The translations under genes and the position numbers were made by a program. Positions 32,733 to 43,514 of a stretch of DNA of 64,000 nucleotides are shown here, piece after piece. Numbering within the stretch: position 1 is the first letter of the stretch; every line of letters starts with the position of its first letter. The notes below the pieces were generated by a model. It saw only the letters and a program-made list of their open reading frames with translations. It was not told the DNA's origin and searched no databases. Origin of the DNA: Knufia peltigerae (lineage: Eukaryota > Ascomycota > Eurotiomycetes > Chaetothyriales > Trichomeriaceae); NCBI GenBank assembly GCA_030247855.1, contig JAPDRN010000060.1, positions 124,001-188,000 on the forward strand. The letters run 5' to 3'.

Positions 32733-35700
32733 ATGGCCCACCAAAACGAGGTGTCTACAGGGGTATCTTCCGACCCAGAGCTAGAGAGGGCTATCAATCT
32801 ATCTCTGCTTGATCAACCCAGAACAAGACCACAAGCCGATGGCATCTTCGACAAATTCTCAAACCCTTCGCCAAGTCTTCTCATGAGCCTCAATAATGAA
32901 TTTTCCCCCATCGTCGATCCTCTCGGGGATACAGCCATATACATTGGTGTACCCGAACAAGAGCCTGGTCAGAGCGAATCGCAATACCAACGGATCATTA
33001 AGCACTTCGATGTTGTACATGTCGTCCACTCCAGCCTCTTATTAGCCATGCCGGAGACCTCGAGGTTTACCCACAACGATCTCCTCGGCCCATCCTCAAT
33101 ACGTTCAGAAAGACGCCTGAGGAAGCTCGGTGTTCTTGACCGTCTAGAGGCGGAGCGTGGTGGACGAAAGTTTAAGTACTACATTGATTTGCGCCCGCCT
33201 ACAGAGGATGACGCAGCTGTAGAGGCGATCACGAAATTGAATTGTACACGTGGCATTTTGACCTGGCATTTATTGCAGAAGAAGTATGACCTGTCTGAAT
33301 TACAGGTCTGTGGTCATGATAGTATCCAAGAGGCCGCCTTTTCAGGGGCGACTGCGGAGGCAGCGACAGAACCAGAAACAGAGGCGAACGATACCTCTGC
33401 GAATCAAGATCATGAGGGAAATGATATCACGCAGACTGACGAGCCTGGTCCAAAGATTGGTGAAAGCTACACTCGCCTACGGCATTACGCCGCCCTTGAA
33501 CGTCTGCTTCACGCCATCTGCGATAATGACCCCAAACTCGATTCTGCTCCGAAAGTATGGACTTTCTTCGCTGCGGCACAATGTTTTGGCTGTGCCGAGC
33601 ACCACCGTATCGCAGGCTGGATTACCACTTGGATCTTCAATTATAACAATGCCAATTTCATACAGAACAATCCTGAGGTGGCTTATCGAATAGGCATGGG
33701 CATCAAATCTCCCGATCTTGTCCGAGATTCTTTCTCAATCTTGGTTGGGGAACGGGCTTTGCTCTATGCTGCCGATAAGCTGAAGCAAAACCCAACACCA
33801 CGGAACTTCGTACGAAGCGTTCATGGGCGAGAATTTGAGGAACTTGACGACGATGAGTCGAGTCGTATCAGTGCCGCAGCATTGGCGCTGATCGAACGAG
33901 TCACCAATGATCTTGGCTCGCTATGTCGAGACTTCTCCTGGCTTGAAGGCAGTAGAGAATATGCGAAATTGAACGCAATTGTCGCAGAGACCGTCGAAGA
34001 AGAAAATGCTTTGCTAGAAGCCAAATCCTTCCTTGAGGATTATGTCAGAACCGTCTTCATCTGTTGCCTCTGTCTGGAGTACCGCAAGTCTCCAGGGCTG
34101 GAGAAGTCAATGACACAAAAGGCTGTGTACAACTCCTGTTCGCCATCTGAACGGATGCTCACCAAGACTTTTTGGGTATTATTGTCGGAAAGTGATCATT
34201 TCTGCCACATAGTCATGGGTCCTGAAATGCTTGTTTCCGAGAAGCCTGAAGCCACCCGCTTCAAGAAAGCGTTCGATGCTCTTGGGCTGGACCGACCAAT
34301 ATGCCCTACAGCCAACTTGACTGGTTCTACTCTCCTCGACATGATCGACGCGGTGAACCGATTTTGGCTTCAACGCTCCGACATCACTACCCACAAAGGG
34401 AAAGAGGTGGCTCACGGTTCATTTGAGCATGGATTCAGCAAAGGTTTTCCAACCGCTGAAAACTCGTCTTTACAGAATTTTACCTTTGAAAGTCCGAAGT
34501 CCGAATCCAGCAACTACGCACATCCAGCTGATCACAATGGGTCACCATCGAAGCGCCGTAAGACCTCAAACTTCTACGAATCTATCGTACCGCCATCCTC
34601 CCCCGTCGATGGCGATACTTTTGACGATTACGCAAGCGGAACTCGGACAGACTGGGTACAGGACAAGGGGCGTGGTCAAACCGGAAGTAGTGGTGGCATA
34701 CTTCGTGGCATACTGCACGGCATCCCCGATATTGTCTTCAGACCAAAACGAGTCTCCCAGGACGAAGTTACGTCTGATGCCAATCCACTCCGCCAGACTC
34801 AATTTACGCGAACAGAATTCGAACCGCCACAGAATTCCGGTCAACCCACACCAGCAACCGCCTTGCGCGTGGTCAATCCCGACCAACCGGACATTTTCCA
34901 GTTCGATCTTCAGGATGAACCCACGGGCAGCCGAGCCGCAGGGGGCCGACCGTCGTCCACCACGGCCGTGGCGAGCGTATCGAGGGGTTGGCAACATCAT
35001 TGGTCCACCGCTGCCCGCCCAGGACGCCTGTTTCCATCCCGCCTGAGCCCCGGCGTCTGCATCGACCGTGGCGACTTGACTCCTTGCGCCGTGGCGTTGT
35101 TTGACGAGGCGACCATGAGCCTCGACGGTAGCGAGGTCCAAAATGCCCTGCGCGACAGAGCCCACGTGTCCGTCAAACCCAGAGTGATGTTGACCGAGAT
35201 CCACGAGCAAATCAACAAACTCTCCCATGACAGAATCAGGCCGGCCCACCTGCTGCACCATGGCATCGAGCTCAGCACGAATCTCTTCGACACCCTCGCG
35301 TGCCTGGGTCCGAACGAGTTTCGATTCCTCCCGATCTGGTGCCCGGACGGCAACGACGACGGGACGGGAGGAGTCTTCGACGACCGTCCGCTGATGAATG
35401 CGGATCCGGCAGTGTCGTTCCCACCCGGTCAGATTTCCAGACGAGGACACGTGGGGGCCGACGACGACTCCGAGGACGGCAGCAGAAGTTCCTTTGAAGA
35501 CGTCGCGAGCGAGGCCATCAGCACGGTCGGCAAGGCCAGTAGGCACGCGACCGATGGTTCCTACACCGACACGGTCCAGAGTCTAGGTGACGATGTCAAT
35601 GATGCCGGCGAGTCTGCTGATCCCAATCCAAATTCACTTTCGGGTGTCAGTTTAACCACACGTGCACGAACCTGCGCCGCCTCCGCCGCCACCACCACCA

Positions 35701-35990
35701 CTACCTTCACAGCGGTCGAAGGGTTGACACGACAAGTCGCCGCCCTCCTCGATGACGATAATGATGAATACAACAACGATGGTAATATTTACGACATGAA
35801 TGACGATGACGACGACGATGACGATGGTGTACAACTTGGATCCGATTTCGACGACGACGACGACGACGACGATGCAGACACCATCACTGGAGGTTCTGAA
35901 ACCAATGATCATGACCATGAGCAAGAACAAGAGCAAGATCAAAACGAACGCTCTTTTGAAGAGGCAGGATCAGATTTTGAGATACTCTAG
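32733..35990 (+). CDS. Large acidic protein with N-terminal ubiquitin-interacting motif
   Basis: Uninterrupted 1085-aa protein of unknown function. Residues about 14-30 (DPELERAINLSLLDQ) match the ubiquitin-interacting motif pattern of acidic residues, then x-x-A-I-x-L-S-L. A predicted globular region follows (about 60-560, all alpha/beta). It contains a segment resembling a degenerate BTB-type fold (FDVVHVVHSSLLLAM) and an HxxxxxWITTW element. The middle third is disordered. A second folded segment lies at about 760-890 (PGVCIDRGDLTPCAVALFDE). The C terminus is dominated by Asp/Glu/Asn runs, including nine consecutive Asp codons. It looks like a conserved fungal protein, perhaps a ubiquitin adaptor in the nucleus or cytosol. 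I do not recognise the full-length family. Confidence 0.85.
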   Translation: MAHQNEVSTGVSSDPELERAINLSLLDQPRTRPQADGIFDKFSNPSPSLLMSLNNEFSPIVDPLGDTAIYIGVPEQEPGQSESQYQRIIKHFDVVHVVHSSLLLAMPETSRFTHNDLLGPSSIRSERRLRKLGVLDRLEAERGGRKFKYYIDLRPPTEDDAAVEAITKLNCTRGILTWHLLQKKYDLSELQVCGHDSIQEAAFSGATAEAATEPETEANDTSANQDHEGNDITQTDEPGPKIGESYTRLRHYAALERLLHAICDNDPKLDSAPKVWTFFAAAQCFGCAEHHRIAGWITTWIFNYNNANFIQNNPEVAYRIGMGIKSPDLVRDSFSILVGERALLYAADKLKQNPTPRNFVRSVHGREFEELDDDESSRISAAALALIERVTNDLGSLCRDFSWLEGSREYAKLNAIVAETVEEENALLEAKSFLEDYVRTVFICCLCLEYRKSPGLEKSMTQKAVYNSCSPSERMLTKTFWVLLSESDHFCHIVMGPEMLVSEKPEATRFKKAFDALGLDRPICPTANLTGSTLLDMIDAVNRFWLQRSDITTHKGKEVAHGSFEHGFSKGFPTAENSSLQNFTFESPKSESSNYAHPADHNGSPSKRRKTSNFYESIVPPSSPVDGDTFDDYASGTRTDWVQDKGRGQTGSSGGILRGILHGIPDIVFRPKRVSQDEVTSDANPLRQTQFTRTEFEPPQNSGQPTPATALRVVNPDQPDIFQFDLQDEPTGSRAAGGRPSSTTAVASVSRGWQHHWSTAARPGRLFPSRLSPGVCIDRGDLTPCAVALFDEATMSLDGSEVQNALRDRAHVSVKPRVMLTEIHEQINKLSHDRIRPAHLLHHGIELSTNLFDTLACLGPNEFRFLPIWCPDGNDDGTGGVFDDRPLMNADPAVSFPPGQISRRGHVGADDDSEDGSRSSFEDVASEAISTVGKASRHATDGSYTDTVQSLGDDVNDAGESADPNPNSLSGVSLTTRARTCAASAATTTTTFTAVEGLTRQVAALLDDDNDEYNNDGNIYDMNDDDDDDDDGVQLGSDFDDDDDDDDADTITGGSETNDHDHEQEQEQDQNERSFEEAGSDFEIL
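35798..35876 (+). repeat. GAC/GAT trinucleotide tract inside coding sequence
   Basis: In-frame Asp codon runs in the acidic tail of the UIM protein; likely length-variable between strains. Confidence 0.7.
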
Positions 35991-36936
35991 CCACCGACTA
36001 CAAAAACATACAGTACATTCCGTTTCGATAATCACACCCTCACCAATTTTTTCTTTCTTTCTTTTCTTTGGCCTCGTTGAAGGGAAAAAAAAACCATCAT
36101 TTAATGTATAACTTTTGAGCATCCTCCTCCGGGGGTTCTAGAATCAAAAGATTCGATCGTTTATCCAAAGGGATCAGCATCAAGCATCAATCGAGGGTGG
36201 CCGGCTTTTTGAAAACTTGCTATATTTATTTATTTTTGAAACTTGTGCTACGGAGTTCAGGCTGAATACTCCCGTATAACTCGGTTATACACGAATACTC
36301 GAGTAAACGACAAAGCGTCGTATGATTGTGTTTTTTTTCTCTCGAAAACCATATCCGTCCATACATGAATGACCAATAAAAAAAGACATCAAAATGCCAG
36401 CGAGAAGGAGCAAAATCATTTCTTCCCTTCAGCAACAGTCTACAAGTACTGTCTACAAGTGTTCCAGGTAATCACACGAATAATGAAGAACAAAATAAAC
36501 AAAACCAGTTAAAGCTGCAAGAGACAAATATCGACATGATGTCGTGGTGTCGCTGCAATCCCGTGATCGGAGCTACGAATAATGGTCGTCTATTTGCACA
36601 AAATAGTCATGCCTTGCCTTGAAAAGAAATATCATTCAATAGCTAGTCACTATGAGAGTAAACCATGTCTGTCCCCAGTTCAATTTGGTATTTCATCCAG
36701 CCCATTTTCGCTCCGGCCCAAGACTAGCAACACAATCTCTGTGATGTGAATCAAAGCCACGTCGGCTCTCCAGACGTCAATGCCATTCTAATCGGTGTGG
36801 TCGATAACAGTAAAGGAAAATGAGATCAAGTCGGTCGTGTCGACACCATGGGGTACGAAACGGTCTGGATATCGTTCACGGCTCGGCTATCGGGGTTATC
36901 AGGTGTTCACTGATACGGGTGTCAGTCCAAACACGA
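35991..36936. other. Intergenic, convergent 3' ends
   Basis: 3' regions of the UIM protein gene and the Yra1 gene. No gene is seen; small frames at 36820-37260 mirror the Yra1 exon. Confidence 0.55.
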
Positions 36937-38852
36937 TTAGCAGATGATTTCGATGTCGCTCACAGAAATCTCGTCCATGGCATCATCGGCATTGGCAGCT
37001 GCGGGAGCAGCGTTGCCATTGACACCAGCAGTTTCGGCCGGAGCACTGACTGCAGAAGGATTGTTGCCTCCCCAGTAGTCGGTCATTTCAGCGTCAAGTT
37101 CTTCGGCAGTCTTGGGCTTGGGTCGAGCACTGCGTGCAGCCCGCTTTCTGGCAGGCTTGCCCGCGCGTCCTTTCGCTCCGTCCTTGGAGTCCTTCTTGAC
37201 GGCAGTGGCGGATTTGGGCTGTGCTTTTGGATTGGCGCTGGTCTTTGTCAGTGGATCTGACTTGCGCGAACTCTTTGGGTTTGCGTACGCAACACGATCC
37301 GCGAGAGACTTTGCTGGCGCAGGAGGAACACTGCTGGCATCCACCACCAATTCGATCTAGTCGAGGTCAGGCTAATCCATGGTAAGATAGTTGAGGTCGT
37401 GCTTGCCTTCATTGGTCGCTTGTCAACAAGCATTCCGTTGAGATCCTTGGCTGCCTTGGCTGCAGCATCAGAGGAAAGAAACTGAATGTCGGCTATTCCA
37501 CGGCTTTGGCCATTTTGGTTGTATTGCAGAGAGACCTTCTTGACTTTGCCAACAGATTTGCTGAAATATTCCTATTGGTCCCAGAGTGATCAGTAACATG
37601 TTGACAGAGAAATAGCAATAGCAGGTTCGCAGCCCTCGTCTCCGGTACAAGTAGGTAAAAGATGTGTCGCTAGCCACGTATTATCCCGATACAAATCCTC
37701 GTGAGGAGCATCGGCGAGTGCAACAGTATAGCAAAAAGCAGCAGGTCAGAGGTCATGCGAAGGGAAGGCGTCGGCGGTTCCAGTAAGTGGTGGAGAATGT
37801 AGTCGCCGTATATTTGCACGTTGTGATGTCGTATTGAAGGCTTGCGGTTTGATCCCACACCAGGGCATAGTTCGTGGGAAAAGCGTCGTGATACTGAACG
37901 CCTGCATATGCAGGACGTTTTTGGTATGTTGTGATATGTGGCCTTAGTGAGAGCTTCTAGGTCGGTATGAGAAGATCTAGGCTCCGTTGAATGCAAATGA
38001 GCGCTTTCAGAGTGGCGGCTGAGGCTCTGAGTAGTATTCCTGTTGGTGACAGTGGTTGTGGTAAATGATGGAGTTGCAAACGGTTGACCAGATCTGACTG
38101 CTTCAAGCTGCGCTACTATAAGAATCGCAAAGGATCATGCAAGCTCGCCGATGCTCCATACGCAAGGTAAACGAGGGAAATCAATAGCATTTCAGCATAT
38201 CGAACATCCTCAAGGCAGATCTGTAGTCACTGACAGCGCGGTGGCTAGCCGGCTGGGCGATACCGTAAGATCATGGGTACAGAAGAGACAACAATCGACG
38301 CGTTGCGAAGCTACTCTGCAAGCGCGAAGTTGAATCATCCTGCCCTGCCTCAAATCATGCCAGCATTTTCAGCGTGGCATAGTGTATTTGGACACATCCT
38401 CTCCAACATCGACACCTTTACTTCGCCAGTCTTGTCTTCGAGCGCATATTTCTGTATCTTTCCCCAAGGTTCGCGAAAGAGCGCGGATAGAGCAGATGAC
38501 GGCGGAGTGGCGAGGAAAAATCCAAAGGTCGAAAGCCTCTTTATCAACATACCTTGATCTGGGCTTCGTTGACGTCGAATGGCTAAAGGAGGTCAGCTTG
38601 AGCTTGATGATGACATGAATGACTGAGCGAACATACCAATCCACTGACGACAATTTTGCTTGACTTGTTTTGAGTTGCACCACCTGCGACTGGCTTGATG
38701 GCAGTCTTGACTGGCTTCGTCGACTTCTTGACACCACCGACAGGTGCAGTTGCACCGGAAGGCTTTCCGACCTTGCGACGACGAGCTTCACGCTTGGCCT
38801 TCTTCTGGCTTTCGATGATGGAATCGAGAGGTTGATCTAGCCGGCCAGACAT
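36937..38852 (-). CDS. YRA1: Yra1/ALY/REF mRNA export adaptor with a 981-nt intron
   Basis: Predicted 276-aa nuclear RNA-binding adaptor that hands mRNA to the Mex67 export receptor. Exons are 38852-38637, 38582-38553, 37571-37407 and 37356-36937. An N-terminal LDQPLDSIIESQKKAKREAR and a C-terminal AEELDAEMTDYW match the two UAP56/Sub2-binding boxes. Between them is one RRM (about 67-145) with RNP2 IVVSGL and RNP1 GIADIQF, then an Ala/Lys-rich basic region. Intron 2 is 981 nt, about fifteen times the local norm, and splits the RRM. Intron 3 uses a GC donor (AAG|GCAAGC). In yeast, YRA1 expression is autoregulated through its single unusually long intron; a similar role here is inference. Frame is kept across all four exons. 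Confidence 0.93.
37572..38552 (-). promoter_or_regulatory. Long intron 2 of the Yra1 gene
   Basis: 981-nt GT-AG intron (donor GTATGT at 38552; acceptor CCAATAG at 37572) inside the RRM coding region. Open frames inside it have no features. Candidate site of splicing-based autoregulation. Confidence 0.6.
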
Positions 38853-39563
38853 CTTGAACGTGTAGATGAAGTCTTGAAGGATGTATCGCGTAAAGGAGGA
38901 TGCGAAAGAAGTAGAATGTTGCGGGTGTCAGAAGCGAGTTCGGTAAGTCAAGGAGAGGGAAGTCAAGAAGAGCTGTGGTTTGCTGAAAGATGGAGGGCCG
39001 AATATGGAAGAATTTGCGAAAAAGTAGCTGGATGGTGATGAATAGAGGCGCAGAAGGTGATTGATTGATTGAGTGATTGAAATGAAGACAATAGAATACA
39101 GAATGAATAAGTGAAGTTGAGACAGTGATGCAGAATGCAGGCGCGAAAGGACGAAGTGAAGACGGTTTATTTCGGGCGGCAAGAGCAGGTTGAGCAGCGC
39201 AAGGGGGGAAAGAGCCACCAGAAGGCTCCAGCCTCTCACCTGTCACGCCATTCCGCTTTCGGATCCCATCAAAATGGCAATACGACAATCACGTGACCAT
39301 ACAGAGTGGCCTCGTTTTCGTATTCCTTGATTGCTAGATCCATGCAACAAACGCGAGATGGAGGCCAGTCTCAGCGTGATCCAAGCGATCCAGAAGAGCT
39401 AGCTAGGCGGGTCAATCATCAAAACGTCTTCTCGTTCACGTATACAGAATATGTGTCTCTCATATCATCAAGTCCTTCCCAACGCCTGATCAAAGAGACA
39501 ACCTGCCACACACATCACAGGCACACGAGTATGATTTCAATACATTCCACTCCGTACGCTGTT
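38853..39563. other. Intergenic, Yra1 promoter
   Basis: 711 bp upstream of Yra1 and downstream of Vps24, both minus strand. AT-rich with TTGATT-type repeats near 39060-39080. No gene is supported. Confidence 0.5.
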
Positions 39564-40293
39564 TCAACTCTTCAGAGCCTCTAATCGGCCTCGCATTTGT
39601 TCTAACTCGGCCTCGCGGTCTTCTTCCTCTTCGGCCGCTGTGTCCACGGAAACTTGAGGAACTTGCTGTTCTGGAGCTCCCAGTTTTCCCTTCAATACCT
39701 CGCCGAGGACCTTGTCGACTTCTGTCTCTGCTTCCTCGTCTTCTCCTTCCAGTAGTTCATCGTTCGGTAGTGTATCCCCGACCATCTCCTCAATTATGCC
39801 AGCCTTCATAAGTTCCTGACTCAGCTCTTGCATCGTTCCAGTCAACTCAGGTAGCCGGACCAGCGTATTGACGTCCTTCATGATACCGGTACTGGCTTTC
39901 AAGCTGCCCTCGATCTTCCGTACCGAGAAGGCTTCATTGACTTGCATCTCCACACTCTGTAATTGTGCTTTACTTGTGTGTAATCTTGCCGCCTGTTTCC
40001 GCACCCGGATCAGCTCTCGGGCGAAGATGCGTGCTTCTGCTGCGCCCTGTGTCGCCTGCGAGGGATTCTTCTGCGCCCTTCGGGATGACTGCAATATCAA
40101 ACTTCTCGTCTTTTGTTCGGTAACTTTGAGATTCGTGATGTCTCGATCTAGGGTTCGAACATTCTTGCGAATGATCTGACTGCATTTTCGTTTCTACATG
40201 ACCATCAGTATCAGCATGCAAGTGGTTCGAGTGGGACAAAGGTACCTGTTCTTGCGGATCCGGCTTGAAGAAGACAGCCTTGAAGGACTGCAT
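39564..40293 (-). CDS. VPS24: ESCRT-III subunit Vps24/CHMP3
   Basis: Predicted 225-aa soluble subunit that assembles with Snf7 and Vps2 on endosomes to drive multivesicular-body formation. Exons are 40293-40246 and 40193-39564 with a 52-nt GT-AG intron. The first exon encodes the short amphipathic start MQSFKAVFFKPDPQEQ. The second opens with KRKCSQIIRKNVRTLDRDI, the conserved basic first helix. The body is alpha-helical with acidic C-terminal segments. It ends in an EAELEQMRGRLEALKS helix, a typical MIM1 sequence that binds the Vps4 MIT domain. Length equals yeast Vps24 (224 aa). Divergent from p23, with 714 bp between starts. Confidence 0.95.
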
Positions 40294-41007
40294 CGCGAAG
40301 GAAGCGGAGGTGATATAGGCTCTGTCTATGTGGTGCCTGTTCGTGACAACAAACACCTCGGCGTAGACTATTTACCCATGACGACAACCCAGTCAGGGTC
40401 CAGGTGAATGCCTCGTGCGGTACGAGCTAGGGCGTGTTCGGTGAGACCAGATGCGTTGAACCTGGAACGAGTAGATTGATCACAGTCGTCTCCGACCAGA
40501 AGCGATGATGATATCGGTACGTTGACTTTTGTAGGGCTGATGGACGTAGATCTGTGCCCACTGGAGAGCGATAATTGGACTGGTCCTTTTCAGGTTGGAG
40601 GATGATGGTGTCGAAGACAGTGGGGGCCACAAAAGAGCGTGGTCGTGCAGTATGAGAACAACGGTGGGTGGTAACAATAGAGGGGCCCTGGTTGACGGGG
40701 GGAGGCTTAGGTCATAGGCCCATAGCAGGCATACGAGTGCCGCCCAGAGCCACCAGGCCAGGCATAGAGCAACTACCACTTTCTGGCCGATTCGCTACCA
40801 TTCTGAAGAGCCTCGTCTTTCACACTTTAACTTGTTGCCCACACAAATCGGTGAGGATCTCTGAGCCTGCAAAGTGCTATCGATCTTTCTTCGCCAACAG
40901 TCTTTTTGTTCTTTCTCAACTTTCCCATCGTCCACCCACCTCACACATTGCTCGTCTACTGAACCTTTTCCATCGAGACCAACCCCTCCATCGACTCCAA
41001 AGTCACC
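40294..41007. promoter_or_regulatory. Divergent promoter region, Vps24 / p23
   Basis: 714 bp between two divergent housekeeping genes. CT-rich near the p23 start. No gene or clear operator is seen. Confidence 0.45.
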
Positions 41008-41796
41008 ATGTCTACGCAAGCCACTCCTGAAGGTAAGGTTTTTCCCAGTCAACAAGCTCCGATGAAGAATTCGAGTCTTTTTTGCCCTCATCTCTGTGCT
41101 CGTAGCCATGATGTGAACTCCAACAGGCTAACACATCTCCGTACAGTTCTATGGGCTCAGCGCTCTTCCTCCAGCGAGCCGGAAAAGAACTACATCTACC
41201 TGACCATCGGCGTTCCTGATGTGCCTCCCAAGTCCCTCAAGCTCGATCTCAAGCCAACCTCGCTCACTTTCACTGGAAAGTCAGACACCAAGAAAACCAC
41301 TTACCACCTGGAGATGCAGTTCTACTCCGAGATCGATGTGGAAAATTCCAAGACGCATCATACCCCAGCCAACATTCAGATGATCCTGAGAAAGAAGGAA
41401 CTCAAGGAGGAATACTGGCCACGCCTGCTCAAGGACCCAGCCAAGGTCCACTATCTGCGTACGGACTTTGACAAGGTAAGTCGGAAAGCGTTTGCGACAC
41501 TCGAAATTGCGTCCAGTTCTGACATTGTCTAGTGGGTCGATGAGGACGAGCAGAACGAGGCGCCCGAGGATGACTACATGAACCAATTTGGCGGTGGCCT
41601 CGGCGAAGACGGCGGCTTCGGTGGCATTGATTTCTCCAAACTTGGCGGCGGTGGTGGTGACATGCCAGGCATGGAAGGCCTCGGTGCGGGCGAAGAAGGT
41701 GGTGATGATGAGGATGAGGACGACGATGACATGCCTGACCTGGAAGAGGACACAGAAGAGGGAGATGCCAAAGGCAAAGGCAAGGGGGCCGCATAA
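41008..41796 (+). CDS. Hsp90 co-chaperone p23/Sba1/Wos2
   Basis: Predicted 205-aa cytosolic co-chaperone that binds ATP-bound Hsp90 and slows ATP hydrolysis. Exons are 41008-41032, 41147-41475 and 41533-41796; introns of 114 and 57 nt are GT-AG and in frame. A CS domain covers about 9-120, opening with VLWAQRSSS and ending with YLRTDFDKWVDEDEQ, the conserved p23 signature around the last strand. The C-terminal half is Gly/Asp/Glu-rich (a GGGLGED-type repeat and an acidic tail), as in fungal Sba1 and Wos2, where it supports chaperone activity. Start codon context (CACCATGTC) is good and the N terminus length matches the family. Confidence 0.95.
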
Positions 41797-43514
41797 GCTC
41801 CAGGGTCATTTGCGAACCTAAAGGCCACCGCCGGCGCGAAAACAACGCGACTCTTCCCCCTCCTCGATGAATACGTGGACATATGCAACTCGCCAACAAC
41901 CCATTCTTTCTCTCCTTACTTGCTTGGTCTGATTCAACCTGGGGAGAAGGAGGTCTCTACAGTGTTTTCCCCATCGGTGGTACGTGCAAATATTCGACAG
42001 TCCTAAGACAATACAGAGACACGAGAACCATGAGAACCTTTTCCCTTGCTGCACGAGAAGAAGTCAGATTCAAATGCATCAAGGCTTGCTCGGTTCACAC
42101 GTCTTGTGACTCTTTTTATTCCATTATCGAACAAGATCTGCTTGATGTGGTGCACGGGGTTCTTGGTGTTTCGGTAGGGACAGAAAGATAGGTTTCCTTT
42201 ACCTAGGTAGTAGTCTTCCCCCCTCAAACTCTGCTGAGCGTATGTCTGCGTGCAAAGGCAAATACAAAAAGAAAATTCAATTGATCGTGGAATGGTTGAT
42301 TTCTTCAAGAGTTCAAGTCTGTTTTGTACTACGAATCGACTGTTGTTGCTTTTTCCCAATGCCTGATTACCTACGAACTACTACAGTGCTTGAGGTGCAG
42401 TGGAAGCTGGAAGTAACCTGCCTCGCCCATACCACATTCTCGCCTCGACTGCTACAGCCTTACAGTACAGCAATGGACTGCCATTGTGGTCTTTTCTACC
42501 TCTCACCACTTTTGAGATACGACTACTCGTCAAGGCTTACTCTGTTTGACCGCCGCCTGTAACACGATTTCAAAAGTACTTTTGGTGTGTTTGGATTGCT
42601 AGAGATGCGGTGAGTCCCCCAGGGTGATAAGTTCTAGCGTCCCTCGCTTACGAAGTACGTGGTAGAATTCGTGTACGGAATATGCACTGCCCGGGGGGAA
42701 ACTTGTTGGACTTTTGACCTGATTTGACCTTGACCCGACTTGACTCTGGCCTGACTTGTTAGGACCTGGCTGGGACTTGTTGACTAGACCTTATTGACGC
42801 TTTCAAGGCGACCTCTGCTGACTCATACTCGTACCACATTTCTCGTGTGCGATCCCCCTGCAAGTTTTCTTTTTTACAACACCAAAAAAAGCCAAATGCA
42901 CCCTACGGAGGAGTAGGAGAACGGGGTGTTTTACAGTACCTTCCGAGGTACACGCAGTAACTCGTACAAGGAGGATGGCCTCAAGGTGTTCTATTACGCC
43001 TTTACGAATACGAGTACGAATACGAATAGGGCTATAATACTACGGAGTACTCAGAACGAAGGTTTCCTCCCGTACGTGGTAGAGAGAAGGACTCATGCTC
43101 GTGAGACTGAGAAGATTGAAGAGATTGGCGAAGTGACTTATCAGATGGTTATGAAGAAATGAAATCAGCACATGACAAATCAGCAGCCACGGTGAATAAT
43201 AAGGGAAGAAGCAGTAATGTTTTTGTGCACTATACAAATTCCTAGATGTGCGCTATCACTCCGTTGACTCCTTATATTTGTAGATATCAACACTCCATGT
43301 CACATGGTTCGTATCGTTCTTCCAGTGAAATTACTTTGATGTTGATACCAGGTAATCTAGACTGGCCATTGAATGACGGCCTATTGGGTTCTTCGTATAG
43401 AGTCACACATGGCATGCGGTGAATACCTCTTGACTTCACTCCTTCACTCTCTCACCCAAACAAGAATTCGAACACGCAAAAAAGAGACACCCTGAAGGAC
43501 CAGCAAAAACTACA
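41797..43514. other. Intergenic
   Basis: 1.7 kb between p23 and the cyclase gene (convergent). At 42712-42800 there is a degenerate run of TTGAC and TGACTTG words. At 43005-43025 there is a TACGAA triplet-type run (ACGAATACGAGTACGAATACG), and TACGGAGTA is at 43041-43049. No gene is supported. Confidence 0.5.

Noticed and set aside
34566..35546. 326-aa minus-strand frame opposite the UIM protein
   Set aside because: Antisense shadow of a continuous 1085-aa frame; no domain or start context of its own.
38788..39288. 166-aa frame upstream of Yra1
   Set aside because: It overlaps the Yra1 start region in another frame and is composed of promoter-like low-complexity sequence.
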